Below are positions 47,738 to 58,533 of a stretch of 64,000 nucleotides of DNA, piece by piece. How positions within the stretch are numbered: the first letter of the stretch is position 1; each line of letters opens with the position of its first letter. The notes under the pieces are model-generated. The model was given only the letters and a program-made list of their open reading frames with translations. It was not told where the DNA came from and did no database searches. Origin of the DNA: Bordetella genomosp. 8. GTDB lineage: Bacteria > Pseudomonadota > Gammaproteobacteria > Burkholderiales > Burkholderiaceae_B. The stretch covers positions 6,076,001 through 6,140,000 of the forward strand of contig NZ_CP021108.1 in the NCBI RefSeq assembly GCF_002119685.1, given 5' to 3'. The position numbers and the translations under genes were made by a program.

Positions 47738-48169
47738 TCAGATCCCCTCAACCGTGATGCCCATGCTGCGGGCGCTACCGGCGATGGTGCGCACCGCCGC
47801 TTCCAGATCGCCCGCCGTCAGGTCGGGTTCCTTGGTCTTGGCGATTTCCTCGGCCTGGGCGCGCGTCAGCTTGCCGACCTTGTCGGTATGCGGCTTGGGC
47901 GAACCCTTCTGCACGCCGGCTGCCTTCTTGATGAGGACCGTCGCGGGCGGGGTCTTCATGATGAAGGTGAAGCTCTTGTCCGCGAAGGCGGTGATCACCA
48001 CCGGAATCGGCAGACCGGGCTCCATGCCCTGCGTCTTGGCGTTGAACGCCTTGCAGAATTCCATGATGTTCAGGCCGCGCTGACCCAGCGCCGGACCGAT
48101 CGGGGGAGACGGGTTTGCCTTACCAGCCGGCACTTGCAGCTTGATAAAGCCGACGATCTTCTTCGCCAT
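47738..48169 (-). CDS. rplK: 50S ribosomal protein L11
   Basis: L11 is in the GTPase-associated centre and is needed for RelA activation. The 143 residues start [20 protein letters not shown], with [18 protein letters not shown] and the C-terminal RNA-binding part ([13 protein letters not shown]). A 76-base gap to nusG carries a GC hairpin. Confidence 0.98.
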   Translation of the reverse strand: MAKKIVGFIKLQVPAGKANPSPPIGPALGQRGLNIMEFCKAFNAKTQGMEPGLPIPVVITAFADKSFTFIMKTPPATVLIKKAAGVQKGSPKPHTDKVGKLTRAQAEEIAKTKEPDLTAGDLEAAVRTIAGSARSMGITVEGI

Positions 48170-48193
48170 GCTTTGCTCCTTGCGGGTTCAAAC

Positions 48194-48212
48194 GCCCGCG
48201 GTCAACGCGGGC
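48194..48212 (-). repeat. GC hairpin between nusG and rplK
   Basis: GCCCGCG (48194-48200) pairs with CGCGGGC (48206-48212), loop 5 bases, 24 bases upstream of the rplK start. It could be part of the L1 autoregulatory leader, whose target in E. coli is at the rplK start, or a weak attenuator. Confidence 0.4.
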
Positions 48213-48245
48213 TCCCCGGGGGATTGAGGGTTGATACAGCAGTAA

Positions 48246-48779
48246 TCAGGTCTTTTCGACCTGACTGAAATCCAATTCGACAGGCGTGGCGCGACCGAAA
48301 ATGGTCACCGACACCCGGACCTTGCTCTTTTCGTAGTTGACTTCTTCGACGTTGCCGTTGAAGTCCGCGAACGGGCCTTCCTTCACGCGCACCATCTCGC
48401 CCACTTCGAACAGGATCTTGGGGCGCGGCTTTTCCACGCCTTCTTCCATCTGGGAAAGAATCTTTTCGACTTCCTTCTCGGAAATCGGCGAAGGCCGGTT
48501 GCCCGAGCCGCCCAGGAAGCCGGTCACGCGATTGGTGTTCTTGACCAGATGCCACGTTTCGTCGGTAAGATCCATCTCGACCAGGACATAGCCCGGGAAG
48601 ATCCGACGTTCGGAAATCGACTTCTGGCCGCCCTTCATTTCGACGACTTCTTCGGACGGCACCAGGATGCGGCCGAAGGAGGTTTGCAGGCCGGCCCGCT
48701 CGATACGTTCGAGCAGCGCCTTGTGCACGCTTTTTTCCATGCCGGAATAAACATGGACGACATACCAACGTTTGCTCAT
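48246..48779 (-). CDS. nusG: Transcription termination/antitermination factor NusG
   Basis: NusG binds RNA polymerase through its N-terminal domain and Rho or S10 through its KOW domain. The 177 residues start [20 protein letters not shown] and end in the KOW part ([20 protein letters not shown]). It is 10 bases after secE. Confidence 0.98.
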   Translation of the reverse strand: MSKRWYVVHVYSGMEKSVHKALLERIERAGLQTSFGRILVPSEEVVEMKGGQKSISERRIFPGYVLVEMDLTDETWHLVKNTNRVTGFLGGSGNRPSPISEKEVEKILSQMEEGVEKPRPKILFEVGEMVRVKEGPFADFNGNVEEVNYEKSKVRVSVTIFGRATPVELDFSQVEKT

Positions 48780-48789
48780 GTGCCGTCCC

Positions 48790-49170
48790 TTATTTCCAGC
48801 CCAGCAGCAGGCCGTAAATGATCCACTCGATGCCTTTGTCGAGCACCCACATGAAAATGCCCATGATGGCCACGAACGCGAAAACGATGCCCGTCATCTG
48901 GGTCGTTTCCTTGCGCGTGGGCCATGAGACACGCTTGACTTCGTTGTAGGACTCGCTGGCGAAACTGAGGGTACGGCGTCCCGGTTCGCTGAACCAGGCG
49001 ATGACGGCGGCCACGATCAGGCCACCGACGAATACCCCGATGCGAGCAGCCATGGGCTGTGCGCTCAACACCGAGAATCCAACGATTCCAGCAATGATGA
49101 CAAGCACCGCCAGGGCAAGTTTCAACCGATCGGCGGTACTGGTTACGGTTTCGACGCTGGTATTAGACAT
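48790..49170 (-). CDS. secE: Preprotein translocase subunit SecE
   Basis: SecE clamps SecY in the inner membrane. The start at 49170 ([17 protein letters not shown]) gives 126 residues with three hydrophobic segments (about 18-36, 46-65, 100-120), the long gammaproteobacterial/betaproteobacterial form. The conserved cytoplasmic motif [17 protein letters not shown] is intact. Confidence 0.97.
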   Translation of the reverse strand: MSNTSVETVTSTADRLKLALAVLVIIAGIVGFSVLSAQPMAARIGVFVGGLIVAAVIAWFSEPGRRTLSFASESYNEVKRVSWPTRKETTQMTGIVFAFVAIMGIFMWVLDKGIEWIIYGLLLGWK

Positions 49171-49242
49171 TTTGCGCAGCAAGCACGCCGTAGATGCGCA
49201 GCTTGCAAAGATTTCCGGCAGGCTGGGGAGAGGAAGGCGGGC

Positions 49243-49318
49243 TGGCAGGGGCAGTAGGAATCGAACCTACAACCTTCGGTTTTGGAGACCGACGCTCTGC
49301 CAATTGAGCTATACCCCT
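49243..49318 (-). tRNA. tRNA-Trp (anticodon CCA)
   Basis: A complete 76-base cloverleaf with encoded 3' CCA can be folded by eye. The acceptor is AGGGGTA with TGCCCCT, the anticodon loop TCTCCAAAA carries CCA, and the T-arm has GGTTCGAATCC. It lies between tuf copy 2 and secE, the conserved proteobacterial position. Confidence 0.97.
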
Positions 49319-49514
49319 CTAGTCACGCGCTACCGTAGGCATCCGCACCATCGTGGCCATGACTGAAGCCGCACATTGCGACCCAATTTTGACCCCATTC
49401 GTGACGAATGCCACACAGCCAGCTAGAGACCCTGACCTTCGTTTCGCCGTCGGTTCGCTCCGGGTTCTGAATGGTCGAACCAAAAACGAAGGATGGAACC
49501 TTGCGGAACCATCC

Positions 49515-49544
49515 ATAATACTACTTTTTTCGCTAGCGTGTCCA
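49515..49544 (-). promoter_or_regulatory. Candidate promoter for tRNA-Trp-secE-nusG
   Basis: On the minus strand TGGACA (49539-49544) and TATTAT (49515-49520) are spaced 18 bases; each box differs from consensus at one position. It lies between tuf copy 2 and tRNA-Trp. Confidence 0.6.
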
Positions 49545-49552
49545 GCGAATTT

Positions 49553-49582
49553 CGGGGCGGGGATCAAAAATCCCACGCCCCG
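49553..49582 (-). repeat. Hairpin after tuf copy 2
   Basis: CGGGGCGGGGA (49553-49563) pairs with TCCCACGCCCCG (49571-49582) with one bulged base. It begins 14 bases past the tuf stop on the minus strand and lacks a T-run. It could slow or partly end the tuf transcript just before the next promoter. Confidence 0.5.
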
Positions 49583-49596
49583 AGCGGCGTCGTGAG

Positions 49597-50787
<1,191 letters not shown>

Positions 50788-50838
50788 GGCTGACTCCTGA
50801 CTGGATGTGCGGATCTGACTGAAGTGAAGACAAATGCG

Positions 50839-50913
<75 letters not shown>

Positions 50914-50973
50914 GTTTAAAACTGGTCCTGCAAATGCCCGGCCGTCACTGCAAGGCCGCGCACCTTAAAAACC

Positions 50974-51047
50974 TGGAGCGGGTGAAGGGAATCGAACCCT
51001 CGTCGTAAGCTTGGAAGGCTTCTGCTCTACCATTGAGCTACACCCGC
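50974..51047 (-). tRNA. tRNA-Gly (anticodon TCC)
   Basis: A complete 74-base cloverleaf with encoded CCA: acceptor GCGGGTG/CACCCGC, anticodon loop CTTCCAA. It belongs to the Tyr-Gly-Thr-tuf array. Confidence 0.97.
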
Positions 51048-51186
51048 GGCGTACCGTTCCCCATCCTGCTCACCGCTGTCGCACCAGACCGCTGCGCCTG
51101 CGCGGACCTGCCTTCCGGCCGGCGTGTGACGGATGCACCCCCCAGACACTGCAAATCCAGGCCGACTTCGCCTGGATTCCTGGTCC

Positions 51187-51210
51187 GGATTCCACGTGTG
51201 GATTCCACGT
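51187..51210. repeat. Tandem GGATTCCACGT repeat between tRNA-Gly and tRNA-Tyr
   Basis: GGATTCCACGT occurs at 51187-51197 and 51200-51210. The 294-base spacer (51048-51341) is unusually long for adjacent tRNAs and otherwise appears empty. It may be a remnant of a lost element or of tRNA-array recombination. Confidence 0.5.
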
Positions 51211-51341
51211 TTGGATCCCTGTAGATGCCTGCATTGCCGGGATCCGTTGCGACCCCTGCCAGGCATATGAGGACTGCATCAACAACACACGCACGACTTG
51301 CAAGCTACTGGCTGTTCGCCGGTCCTCGATCGCGCGGTCTC

Positions 51342-51428
51342 TGGTGGAGGGGATTGGATTCGAACCAATGTAGGCGCAAGGCCAACAGATTTACAGTCTG
51401 CCCCCTTTAACCACTCGGGCACCCCTCC
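51342..51428 (-). tRNA. tRNA-Tyr (anticodon GTA)
   Basis: An 87-base class II tRNA with long variable arm and encoded CCA: acceptor GGAGGGG/CCCCTCC, anticodon loop CTGTAAATC. It is first in the array, 15 bases downstream of the promoter's -10 box. Confidence 0.97.
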
Positions 51429-51443
51429 AGCGGAGAACTTGAA

Positions 51444-51472
51444 ATTATGGTGACTTTCGGGGCGGGTGTCAA
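51444..51472 (-). promoter_or_regulatory. Strong promoter of the tRNA-Tyr-Gly-Thr-tuf array
   Basis: On the minus strand a perfect TTGACA (51467-51472) is followed after 17 bases by CATAAT (51444-51449), one base from consensus. Position just before the tRNA-Tyr 5' end fits a stable-RNA promoter. Confidence 0.85.
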
Positions 51473-51526
51473 ATCGCTCGCGGCAAGAAACGGGCCAGGG
51501 GTGCCCGATGGCCGGCCGCCAGGAAC

Positions 51527-52717
51527 TCAGGCCTTCGCCGCCGCGGGCTTCTCGTCCAGGCGGCCGGCCACGGCCGCGCGGAACAGCGCGGCGTATTGGC
51601 CGGCATCGAGCGGTACCGGATTGGTGGCGGCGGAAGGATCCGCGGCAGCCATGCGCCCTACCCGCTCCGCCTCGCTATCGTCCAAACCGATCGCCGACAG
51701 CGTATGCGGGATGCCGATGCGTTCGCGCAGCGACAGTATCCACGCCTGCACGCCTTCGGCGGAAGCGGCGGGCAGCGCCAGGTAGCGGGCCAGGGCCGCG
51801 AGCGGCGCGCGTATGGCCTGCGCGTTCGCCTGGACCACGTAGGGCATGAGTATCGCGTTGAGCAGGCCGTGATGCGCGTCGTACAGCGCCCCCAGGGGGT
51901 GCGCGAGCGCATGCATCGCCCCCAGGCCGCGCTGGAAGGCCGTGGCGCCCATGCACGACGCGACCAGCATGTGATGGCGCGCGGCCAGGTCTTCGCCATC
52001 GGCGACCACGCGCGGCAGGTGATGATGGATCAGGCGCATGCCTTCCAGCGCGATGCCGGCGGCCATCGGGTGGTACATCGGCGAACAGTACGCTTCCAGG
52101 CAGTGGGACAGGGCATCCATGCCCGTCGCCGCCGTGACCTTGGCCGGCAATCCGGTGGTGAGGGCCGCGTCCAGGATGACAGCGGCCGGCATGATGCGTG
52201 GATGGAAAATAAGCCGCTTGAGCCTGGCCTGCTCGTCGGTGATGACGGCGACGCGGCCGACTTCCGAACCGGTGCCGGCGGTGGTCGGCACGGCCACGAC
52301 GGGCGCCATGCCTTCCACCCTGACGCGCCGATAGTTGTCGCCTTCATCCTCGAAATCCCACAGCGGGCGGTCCTGGCCGGCCATCAACGCGATGGCCTTG
52401 CCGGCGTCCAGCGCGGAGCCGCCGCCAAAGGCGACGACGCCGTCATGGCCGCCGCCGCGAAACGCCCGTACACCGGCGCTGACGTTGGCTTCGGTGGGAT
52501 TGCCCTTGATGTCGTGGAACACGGCGCAAGCCAGGCCCGCGTCGCCGCAAGCCGCCAGCACGCGCTCCAGCATGGGCAGGGCCGCGATGCCCGGATCGGT
52601 GACGATCAGCGGCCTGCGCATGCCCAGCCCGGCGCACAGCTCCGGCAATTCGGCGATGCGTCCCGGGCCGACCTTGATCGCCGTCGGGTAGTTCCAGTTC
52701 ACGTGGGGCAGATCCAT
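51527..52717 (-). CDS. Iron-containing (type III) alcohol dehydrogenase
   Basis: This 396-residue protein starts MDLPHVNWNYPTAIKVGPGR; the longer upstream frame is not family-like. NAD-binding GGGSALDAGK (98-107), PTTAGTGSEV and the metal-site region GMDALSHCLEAY then HALAHPLGALYDAHHG identify the family. It interconverts alcohols and aldehydes with Fe(II)/NAD. It is last in the operon glutamine synthetase-like, ALDH, ADH (about 57-base gap to ALDH). Confidence 0.93.
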   Translation of the reverse strand: MDLPHVNWNYPTAIKVGPGRIAELPELCAGLGMRRPLIVTDPGIAALPMLERVLAACGDAGLACAVFHDIKGNPTEANVSAGVRAFRGGGHDGVVAFGGGSALDAGKAIALMAGQDRPLWDFEDEGDNYRRVRVEGMAPVVAVPTTAGTGSEVGRVAVITDEQARLKRLIFHPRIMPAAVILDAALTTGLPAKVTAATGMDALSHCLEAYCSPMYHPMAAGIALEGMRLIHHHLPRVVADGEDLAARHHMLVASCMGATAFQRGLGAMHALAHPLGALYDAHHGLLNAILMPYVVQANAQAIRAPLAALARYLALPAASAEGVQAWILSLRERIGIPHTLSAIGLDDSEAERVGRMAAADPSAATNPVPLDAGQYAALFRAAVAGRLDEKPAAAKA

Positions 52718-52774
52718 GGCTATCTCTCGTGCTGAAAGCGCTCGTCCACGCGGCACGCGCGGCGATACCGGTGC

Positions 52775-54163
52775 CTACACCGCGCGCAGGTGGAAGGACT
52801 TGGGTTGCGTCAACTGCTCATATCCGAGCCACGACAAGGACACGCCGCGGCCGCTGTCCTTGACGCCTGTCCACGCCAGGCCCGGGTCCAGATAGTCGCA
52901 ACGATTCATGAAGATGGTGCCTGCGTGAACCTGCTGGCCGATGGTCACGGCGGCATCGCGATCGCGTGTGTAGATCGCGGCGGTCAGGCCGTAATCGCTG
53001 TCGTTGATCAACGCGACCGCGTCATCGTCGCCATCCACCGGCATGACGCCGACCACGGGCCCGAAGCATTCTTCGCGCATCACGCGCATGGTGTGGTCGA
53101 CGCCGGTGAGGACAGCTGGCGCCACGTAGGCGGTGTCGTCGCGCGCGGCGGGAAAATAGGCCGGGTCCGCCGCGTTGCGTGCGCCCATGCCCAGCGCGTC
53201 GGCGACGACGTCGCGTACCGACGACGCCGCGGATCGCCGCACGACCGGACCCAACGTGGTTTCGGCCAGGCGCGGATCGCCCAGCACATAACGGTTCGTG
53301 AGGTCGGCAGCCTGCTCCACGAAAGCGTCGTACAGGCGCCGGGCCACGTAGATGCGCTGTATGCCGCAACACGACTGCCCCGCGTTGAAGAACGCGCCGT
53401 CGACCAGCGATTCCACCGCGGCCTCGATATCGGCGTCGCCGCGCACGTACGCCGCATCGTTGCCGCCGAGTTCCAATCCCACGCCGATGAAGCGCCCGCA
53501 AGCGCTCTCTTCCACCGCGCGCCCGCCGCGCACCGAGCCCGTGAAGGAAACGAAGCGGACCGCCGGTGCGCGCACCAATCGCTGCGTGGTGTCGTGGTCG
53601 GCATGCACATAGGAAAACAGGCCGTCGGGCAAGCCGGCATGCGCGAATGCCTGGTGCAGCAGTTCCGCGCACAAGGGCGTCTGGTCGGAGTGCTTGAGCA
53701 CGACCGCATTGCCCGCCATCAGCGCTGGAACGATGCTGTTGACGGCCGTCAGCAAGGGATAGTTCCATGGCGCGATGGTCAAGGTCACGCCCAGCGGTTC
53801 GCGACGTATGAAGCGGTCGTGTTCGGTGCCCGGCGCGGCGGCGACGGGGCGCAGCGCGTCGGGCGCGATGGCGATCATGTGTCGGGCCCGTTCGGCGAAG
53901 CCATCCACTTCCGACGGCGCATGCCGCGCGGGACGGCCCATCTGCACGGTGATCGCTTGCGCGATGTCCTGTTTGGCGGCGAGGACGTGATCGACGGCGG
54001 CGCCGAGCAGGCGCGCGCGCTCGGCCAGATCCGCGTCGCGCCACTGCATCTGCGCGCCTTGCGCGATTTGCAGCGTGCGCGCGATCTGCGACTCCGTGGC
54101 GTATGGCCTGCATACCACTTCGCGGCCGTCGATGGGGCTGATGGTGATAAGTTCGCTGGACAT
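52775..54163 (-). CDS. NAD(P)-dependent aldehyde dehydrogenase 2
   Basis: This 462-residue ALDH has catalytic Asn134 (PWNYP), Lys157, Glu231 (ELGGND) and nucleophile Cys265 (NAGQSCCG), with the tail NRCDYLDPGLAWTGVKDSGRG. It is between the glutamine synthetase-like gene (19-base gap) and the alcohol dehydrogenase. In known amine pathways an ALDH oxidises a gamma-glutamyl aminoaldehyde or a free aldehyde. Substrate is inferred from position. Confidence 0.92.
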   Translation of the reverse strand: MSSELITISPIDGREVVCRPYATESQIARTLQIAQGAQMQWRDADLAERARLLGAAVDHVLAAKQDIAQAITVQMGRPARHAPSEVDGFAERARHMIAIAPDALRPVAAAPGTEHDRFIRREPLGVTLTIAPWNYPLLTAVNSIVPALMAGNAVVLKHSDQTPLCAELLHQAFAHAGLPDGLFSYVHADHDTTQRLVRAPAVRFVSFTGSVRGGRAVEESACGRFIGVGLELGGNDAAYVRGDADIEAAVESLVDGAFFNAGQSCCGIQRIYVARRLYDAFVEQAADLTNRYVLGDPRLAETTLGPVVRRSAASSVRDVVADALGMGARNAADPAYFPAARDDTAYVAPAVLTGVDHTMRVMREECFGPVVGVMPVDGDDDAVALINDSDYGLTAAIYTRDRDAAVTIGQQVHAGTIFMNRCDYLDPGLAWTGVKDSGRGVSLSWLGYEQLTQPKSFHLRAV

Positions 54164-54182
54164 GCCTGGAGCTCCATTCGCC

Positions 54183-55568
54183 TCAGATGATTTCGAAGTA
54201 GCGCGCCAACTCCCAGTCCGTCACATGGCGCCGGAACATGCGTTCTTCCCACTCGCGCGTGGCGGCGTAATGATCGACGAAGAGATCGCCGAAGCAGGCG
54301 CGCGCCGCCTCGGATTGCTTCAGGCGCTGTGCGGCTTCCCAAAGCGTGGTGGGCAGCTTCAATTGATCGGGGAACTGCTGTTCGTAAGCATTGCCCGTGA
54401 CGGGCGCTTCGGCCCGCAGTTGCTCTTCGATGCCGCGCAGCCCCGATGCAAGCGCCGCGGCCAGGGCCAGATAAGGATTCGCATCCGCCGCGCCGATACG
54501 CAGCTCCACGCGTTGCGACTTGTCGCTGCCGGGAATGACCCGCAATGCCGTCGTGCGGTTTTCGACGCCCCACGTCGCGTCCAGCGGTGCCCAGAATCCC
54601 GGGACCAGGCGGGAGTAGCTATTGATGGTCGGCGCGTACATCGCCATGAATTCCGGAAGATAGCGCTGCAGGCCCGCGACGAAGGCACTTTGCGTGGCGC
54701 CGATGCCGTGCGGCTGCGCGGGATCGAGGAAAGCCGACTTGCCGGTCGTTCGGTCGCGCAACGATAGATGGATGTGACCGCTCTGCCCGGAATGGTGATG
54801 CGACCATTTGGCCATGAAGGTCGCCATCAGCCCGTTCTGCTGGGCCAGTGCCTTGGTGAAGGTCTTGAACAGAAAGCCCTTGTCCGCGGCCGCCGCGGCG
54901 CGGTCCACGGCGAGCGCGGCTTCCAGCACGCCCGGTCCCGTTTCCGTGTGCAGGCCTTCGATGGGCATGTTCATACACTCGGACAGTTCCAGCAGCTGGC
55001 GATAGAAGTCGCTGTTGACGGTGCTGCGCAGCATGGAATAGCCGAAGTTGCCCGGTGTCCAGGTCCGCAGGTCGCGATAGCCTTTTTCGCGTGCGGACTG
55101 CGGCGTTTCCTGGAACATGAAAAACTCGTATTCCAGCGCCGCGTAGGGGTCGTAGCCCATGTCCTCGGCGCGCTGGATGACCCGCTGCAGGAGCTGGCGC
55201 GGACAGACTTCCGCCGCGGGGCCGGTGAAGTCGGCCAGGAACAGCAGCATGTCCTCTCCGCCGTATCCCTTTTCCAGCGGCAGCCGGCGGCAGGTGGCAG
55301 GATCGATACGCATCTGCGCGTCCGGGTAGGCGGTGTGCCATCCGGTGTAGCGACCATTGTCGTAGAGTTGGTCTTCGACGTCCCAGCCGAACACGACGTC
55401 GCAGAACGCCAGCCCGGAGTTCAGCGCCGACAGGAATTTTTCCTTGCGCAGATACTTGCCGCGCATGACGCCATCGATATCCGAAAGGCCGACCTTGATA
55501 TGGGTCAGCGCGCTGGACTGGACCAGCCGCGCGGCGTCGTCCACGTTTCTTACCCCTTCCGCCTGCAT
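54183..55568 (-). CDS. Glutamine synthetase-family gamma-glutamyl-amide synthetase
   Basis: This is a GlnA-type enzyme of 461 residues from ATG 55568 (MQAEGVRNVDDAARLV). The ATP/metal motifs EYEFFMF and HHHSGQSGHIHLSL, and NSYSRLVPGFWAP, are intact. It lacks the C-terminal adenylylation segment typical of GlnA and sits with ALDH and ADH, which points to the PuuA/IpuC-type enzymes that attach glutamate to an amine. The frame is open upstream but outside the family. The divergent DeoR gene is the likely regulator. Confidence 0.88.
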   Translation of the reverse strand: MQAEGVRNVDDAARLVQSSALTHIKVGLSDIDGVMRGKYLRKEKFLSALNSGLAFCDVVFGWDVEDQLYDNGRYTGWHTAYPDAQMRIDPATCRRLPLEKGYGGEDMLLFLADFTGPAAEVCPRQLLQRVIQRAEDMGYDPYAALEYEFFMFQETPQSAREKGYRDLRTWTPGNFGYSMLRSTVNSDFYRQLLELSECMNMPIEGLHTETGPGVLEAALAVDRAAAAADKGFLFKTFTKALAQQNGLMATFMAKWSHHHSGQSGHIHLSLRDRTTGKSAFLDPAQPHGIGATQSAFVAGLQRYLPEFMAMYAPTINSYSRLVPGFWAPLDATWGVENRTTALRVIPGSDKSQRVELRIGAADANPYLALAAALASGLRGIEEQLRAEAPVTGNAYEQQFPDQLKLPTTLWEAAQRLKQSEAARACFGDLFVDHYAATREWEERMFRRHVTDWELARYFEII

Positions 55569-55756
55569 GGTGCGCCCGTCCCTGGCTGAGTCCAAACCAT
55601 AAGCGTCGCGGCGACGACGCGGCACTTGTGTGCCCGTCTGTGGCCTTGTGTGAAGCTTTGTGTATCGGGATCCCGGCGGACGGCCACCCGGGAGCCACTC
55701 TGGACACCTCGCCGCAAGTTTGCAAACATAGCCGCCACGCAATGGGACGGGTCATC

Positions 55757-56527
55757 ATGTGGCAGGAAGAACGGTATCAGCGGATACGCAAAATGCTCGA
55801 GGCCATGCGTAGTGTGTCGACGGATCGCATCATCGACGAACTGGGCGTATCGCGCGAAACCGTGCGGCGCGATCTGATCGCATTGGAAGCACTGGGTGCA
55901 TTGCGTCGCTCCCACGGCGGGGCGGTACTGCCGGAAGGCGTCGCGCCGGGCGCCGGCCCGCGGTCGACGGATGGCCGTCATGCGCGCAGTATCGCGCGGG
56001 CGGCAGCCGCCAGCCTGTCCAACGAGCAGACGGTGTACTTGGAGGCCGGCCCCATGGCGGCGCAGCTGGCCGACGCGTTGGGCGCCCTGCACGGCATGAC
56101 GCTGATCACGAACTCCTTCGAAGCCGCCACGCGCGTGGCGACCGGCGAGGATCACGCCGCGCACGGCAACCGGGTGTTCGTGCTGGGCGGCGCGGTGCTG
56201 CCGACCCTGGCCGGAACGCAGGGGGACCGCGCGATCGCGGAAATCCACCGTTACACCGCGGACGCCGCCCTGCTCTTCCCTACGGGCTTCGACGCCAGAC
56301 ATGGTGCGACGCACGCGGACCTTGCACAAGCGGAGCTGGGACGCGCGATGGCGGCCAATGCCAGCCGCGTCATGGTGATCGCCGAAGACGCCAGCATCGC
56401 CGTCAACGCGCGAGCATCCTATTGCGCGGCCGATCGCGTCGCCGTCCTCATCACCAATCGCAAATCCGAGGCCAAGGAAGGCTATGACATGCTGGCCGGC
56501 GCGGTCGGCACCGTCGTGCTGGCGTGA
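55757..56527 (+). CDS. DeoR-family transcriptional regulator
   Basis: This 256-residue regulator begins MWQEERYQRIRKMLEAMRS with the HTH STDRIIDELGVSRETVRRDL (about 20-39) and the sugar-isomerase-like effector domain (YLEAGPMAAQLADAL, LFPTGFDARHGATHAD). The start at 55757 follows GGGACGGG; 55742 is an alternative. It diverges from the GS-ALDH-ADH operon with 188 bases between starts, the presumed operator region. Confidence 0.9.
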   Translation: MWQEERYQRIRKMLEAMRSVSTDRIIDELGVSRETVRRDLIALEALGALRRSHGGAVLPEGVAPGAGPRSTDGRHARSIARAAAASLSNEQTVYLEAGPMAAQLADALGALHGMTLITNSFEAATRVATGEDHAAHGNRVFVLGGAVLPTLAGTQGDRAIAEIHRYTADAALLFPTGFDARHGATHADLAQAELGRAMAANASRVMVIAEDASIAVNARASYCAADRVAVLITNRKSEAKEGYDMLAGAVGTVVLA

Positions 56528-56582
56528 TGCGGTGAGGGCATGGCGGGCGTTTGGCGGGCGTCGTCGCTACGACGGCCGAGCC

Positions 56583-57590
56583 TTACGCGCTTTCGAAGCA
56601 GCGGCACAGCGCCGCGCGGTCCGATGTGGACATCAGGCCCAGCATGAGCAGCACGCGGGCTTTTTCGGGATTCAGATCGCCCGCGGCGATCAAGCCCAAG
56701 GCATCGTCGTTCACCTCGACATTGCGGGCCACACGGCCACGCCGGGTGCGGGACGCGCGCACGACCGCGACGCCCCGCGCGGCCGCCCTGGCCAGCGCCT
56801 GCAGCGCAGCCGCGCTGGCGTTGCCGTCACCCACACCGGCCATCACCAGTCCCTGGCAACGATCGGCCATGAAGTCGATTACGTCCACCTGCATATCGGC
56901 ATGGGCATAGACGATGCCGACGCGCGGCCACTGGTCCGGCGGCGGCAGGGCCGCGGTGCGCCACGGCACGATGGGCGGCGACAATGGGAGCCCGCGATGG
57001 AAGCATGGCGCGCCCGCCTGCATGACGCCGGCGCGACCGCGATCGGGCGATGCGAACGCGGCAAGGCCGGCGGCCGCGACTTTCTGCACGCCGCGCGCCT
57101 CGTGTATGTCTTCGTTCATCACCACCAGCGCGCCGCGTCCGCGCGCGGATTCATGCCCGGCCAGCGCCACCGCCGCATACAGATTGGCGGGGCCGTCGGC
57201 ACCCAGGGCGGTGGCCGGCCGCATGGCGCCGGTCAGGACCAGTGGCTTGCCGCATGGCATGGTGAGATCGAGAAAATACGCGGTTTCCTCGAGCGTATCC
57301 GTGCCATGCGTGACGACGATGCCATCGATGCCGGGATCGGCCATCAGCGCGCGTATGCGCGTTGCCAGTGCGTGCCACACCGTGTGGTTCATGTCCTGGC
57401 TGCCCACATTGGCGATCTGTTCCGGCCGCAGGTCGGCGACGCCGGCCAGCGTCGGGACGGCCGCCAGCAACGTGGCTATGTCGTACGAACCCGCGACGTA
57501 ACCCACGCCTTGTTGCGCCGCTTGCGCGCCGGCGATGGTGCCGCCCGTCGCCAGGACCGCGATGACCGGCAGGCGGGTGCGTTCAGGCAT
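56583..57590 (-). CDS. L-asparaginase (glutaminase-asparaginase)
   Basis: This 335-residue type I/II asparaginase has the first catalytic threonine in ATGGTIAG (Thr18) and the second in THGTDTLEET (Thr97-Asp98). No signal peptide is visible, so it is probably cytoplasmic. It overlaps the parB 3' end by 8 bases on the same strand, so it can ride on parAB transcription. It converges on the DeoR gene 56 bases away. Confidence 0.93.
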   Translation of the reverse strand: MPERTRLPVIAVLATGGTIAGAQAAQQGVGYVAGSYDIATLLAAVPTLAGVADLRPEQIANVGSQDMNHTVWHALATRIRALMADPGIDGIVVTHGTDTLEETAYFLDLTMPCGKPLVLTGAMRPATALGADGPANLYAAVALAGHESARGRGALVVMNEDIHEARGVQKVAAAGLAAFASPDRGRAGVMQAGAPCFHRGLPLSPPIVPWRTAALPPPDQWPRVGIVYAHADMQVDVIDFMADRCQGLVMAGVGDGNASAAALQALARAAARGVAVVRASRTRRGRVARNVEVNDDALGLIAAGDLNPEKARVLLMLGLMSTSDRAALCRCFESA

Positions 57591-58500
57591 TGTCGAGAAC
57601 GCCAGACAGGCCCTGCTTTTCCAGCAAGGCGTTGAGATGGTCCCAACCGTGGAAATCGATGACGATCTGGCCGCGCTCGCGCGCGCCTATCTTCAGGCTG
57701 ACGCGGGTGCCCAGGAAATCCGAGATCGCTTCTTCCAGACGCGCGACGTCGCGCGAACTGCCGATGCCTTTCTTGCGGGCAACAGGATCCGATTCCTTCG
57801 CCGCCTTGGCGACGAGCTTCTCGGCCTCGCGCACCGACAGGCGCTTGGCGATGACCTGGTTCGCCAGTTGTATCTGCGTGGCGCCGTCGACCGCCAGCAG
57901 GGCGCGTGCGTGACCCATGTCGATATCGCCGGCCAGCAGCATGGTCTGTACGGCGGGAGCGAGATTCAGCAAGCGCAGCAGATTGCTGGTGGCCGATCGC
58001 GAGCGGCCGATGGATTGCGCGGCCTGCTCATGCGTCAGGCCGAATTCGTCCAGCAGGCGCTTGACCCCATGCGCTTCTTCCAGCGGGTTCAAGTCCTCGC
58101 GCTGGATGTTTTCGATCAGCGCCATCACCGCGGCGTTTTCGTCCGGCACCTCGCGCACCAGCACGGGGACTTCCTTCAGTCCGGCCAGTTGCGCCGCACG
58201 GAAACGACGTTCGCCCGCGATGATTTCGTATTGCCCCAGGGCGCCGTCGCTCAACGGCCGGACCAGGATGGGCTGCATGATGCCCTGCGTACGGATGGAT
58301 TCCGCCAGCTCGTTCAGCGCGCCTTCGTCCATGCGCGTGCGCGGCTGATACTTGCCGGCGCGCATCACCGTGACGGGCAGCACGTTGGGCGGCCCTTCCG
58401 GTTTTGGCGCGGTCTTGCCCAGCGTTTCGATGGCGGGCATGTCGGCGCCGAGCAAGGCGTCAAGTCCGCGCCCGAGTCCTTTTGGTTTTTTGGTGGCCAT
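57583..58500 (-). CDS. parB: Chromosome partitioning protein ParB
   Basis: ParB binds parS near oriC, spreads as a CTP switch and loads SMC. The 305 residues contain the CTP-binding GERRFRAAQLAGL motif, the parS-reading HTH (EQAAQSIGRSRSATSNLLRL) and the C-terminal dimerisation domain. Four parS sites lie at 62802-63228. It is separated from parA by a GNAT gene, which is unusual. Confidence 0.97.
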   Translation of the reverse strand: MATKKPKGLGRGLDALLGADMPAIETLGKTAPKPEGPPNVLPVTVMRAGKYQPRTRMDEGALNELAESIRTQGIMQPILVRPLSDGALGQYEIIAGERRFRAAQLAGLKEVPVLVREVPDENAAVMALIENIQREDLNPLEEAHGVKRLLDEFGLTHEQAAQSIGRSRSATSNLLRLLNLAPAVQTMLLAGDIDMGHARALLAVDGATQIQLANQVIAKRLSVREAEKLVAKAAKESDPVARKKGIGSSRDVARLEEAISDFLGTRVSLKIGARERGQIVIDFHGWDHLNALLEKQGLSGVLDNA

Positions 58501-58533
58501 AAGAAGATATTCCCAGCGTGCCAGTCGGGCCGC

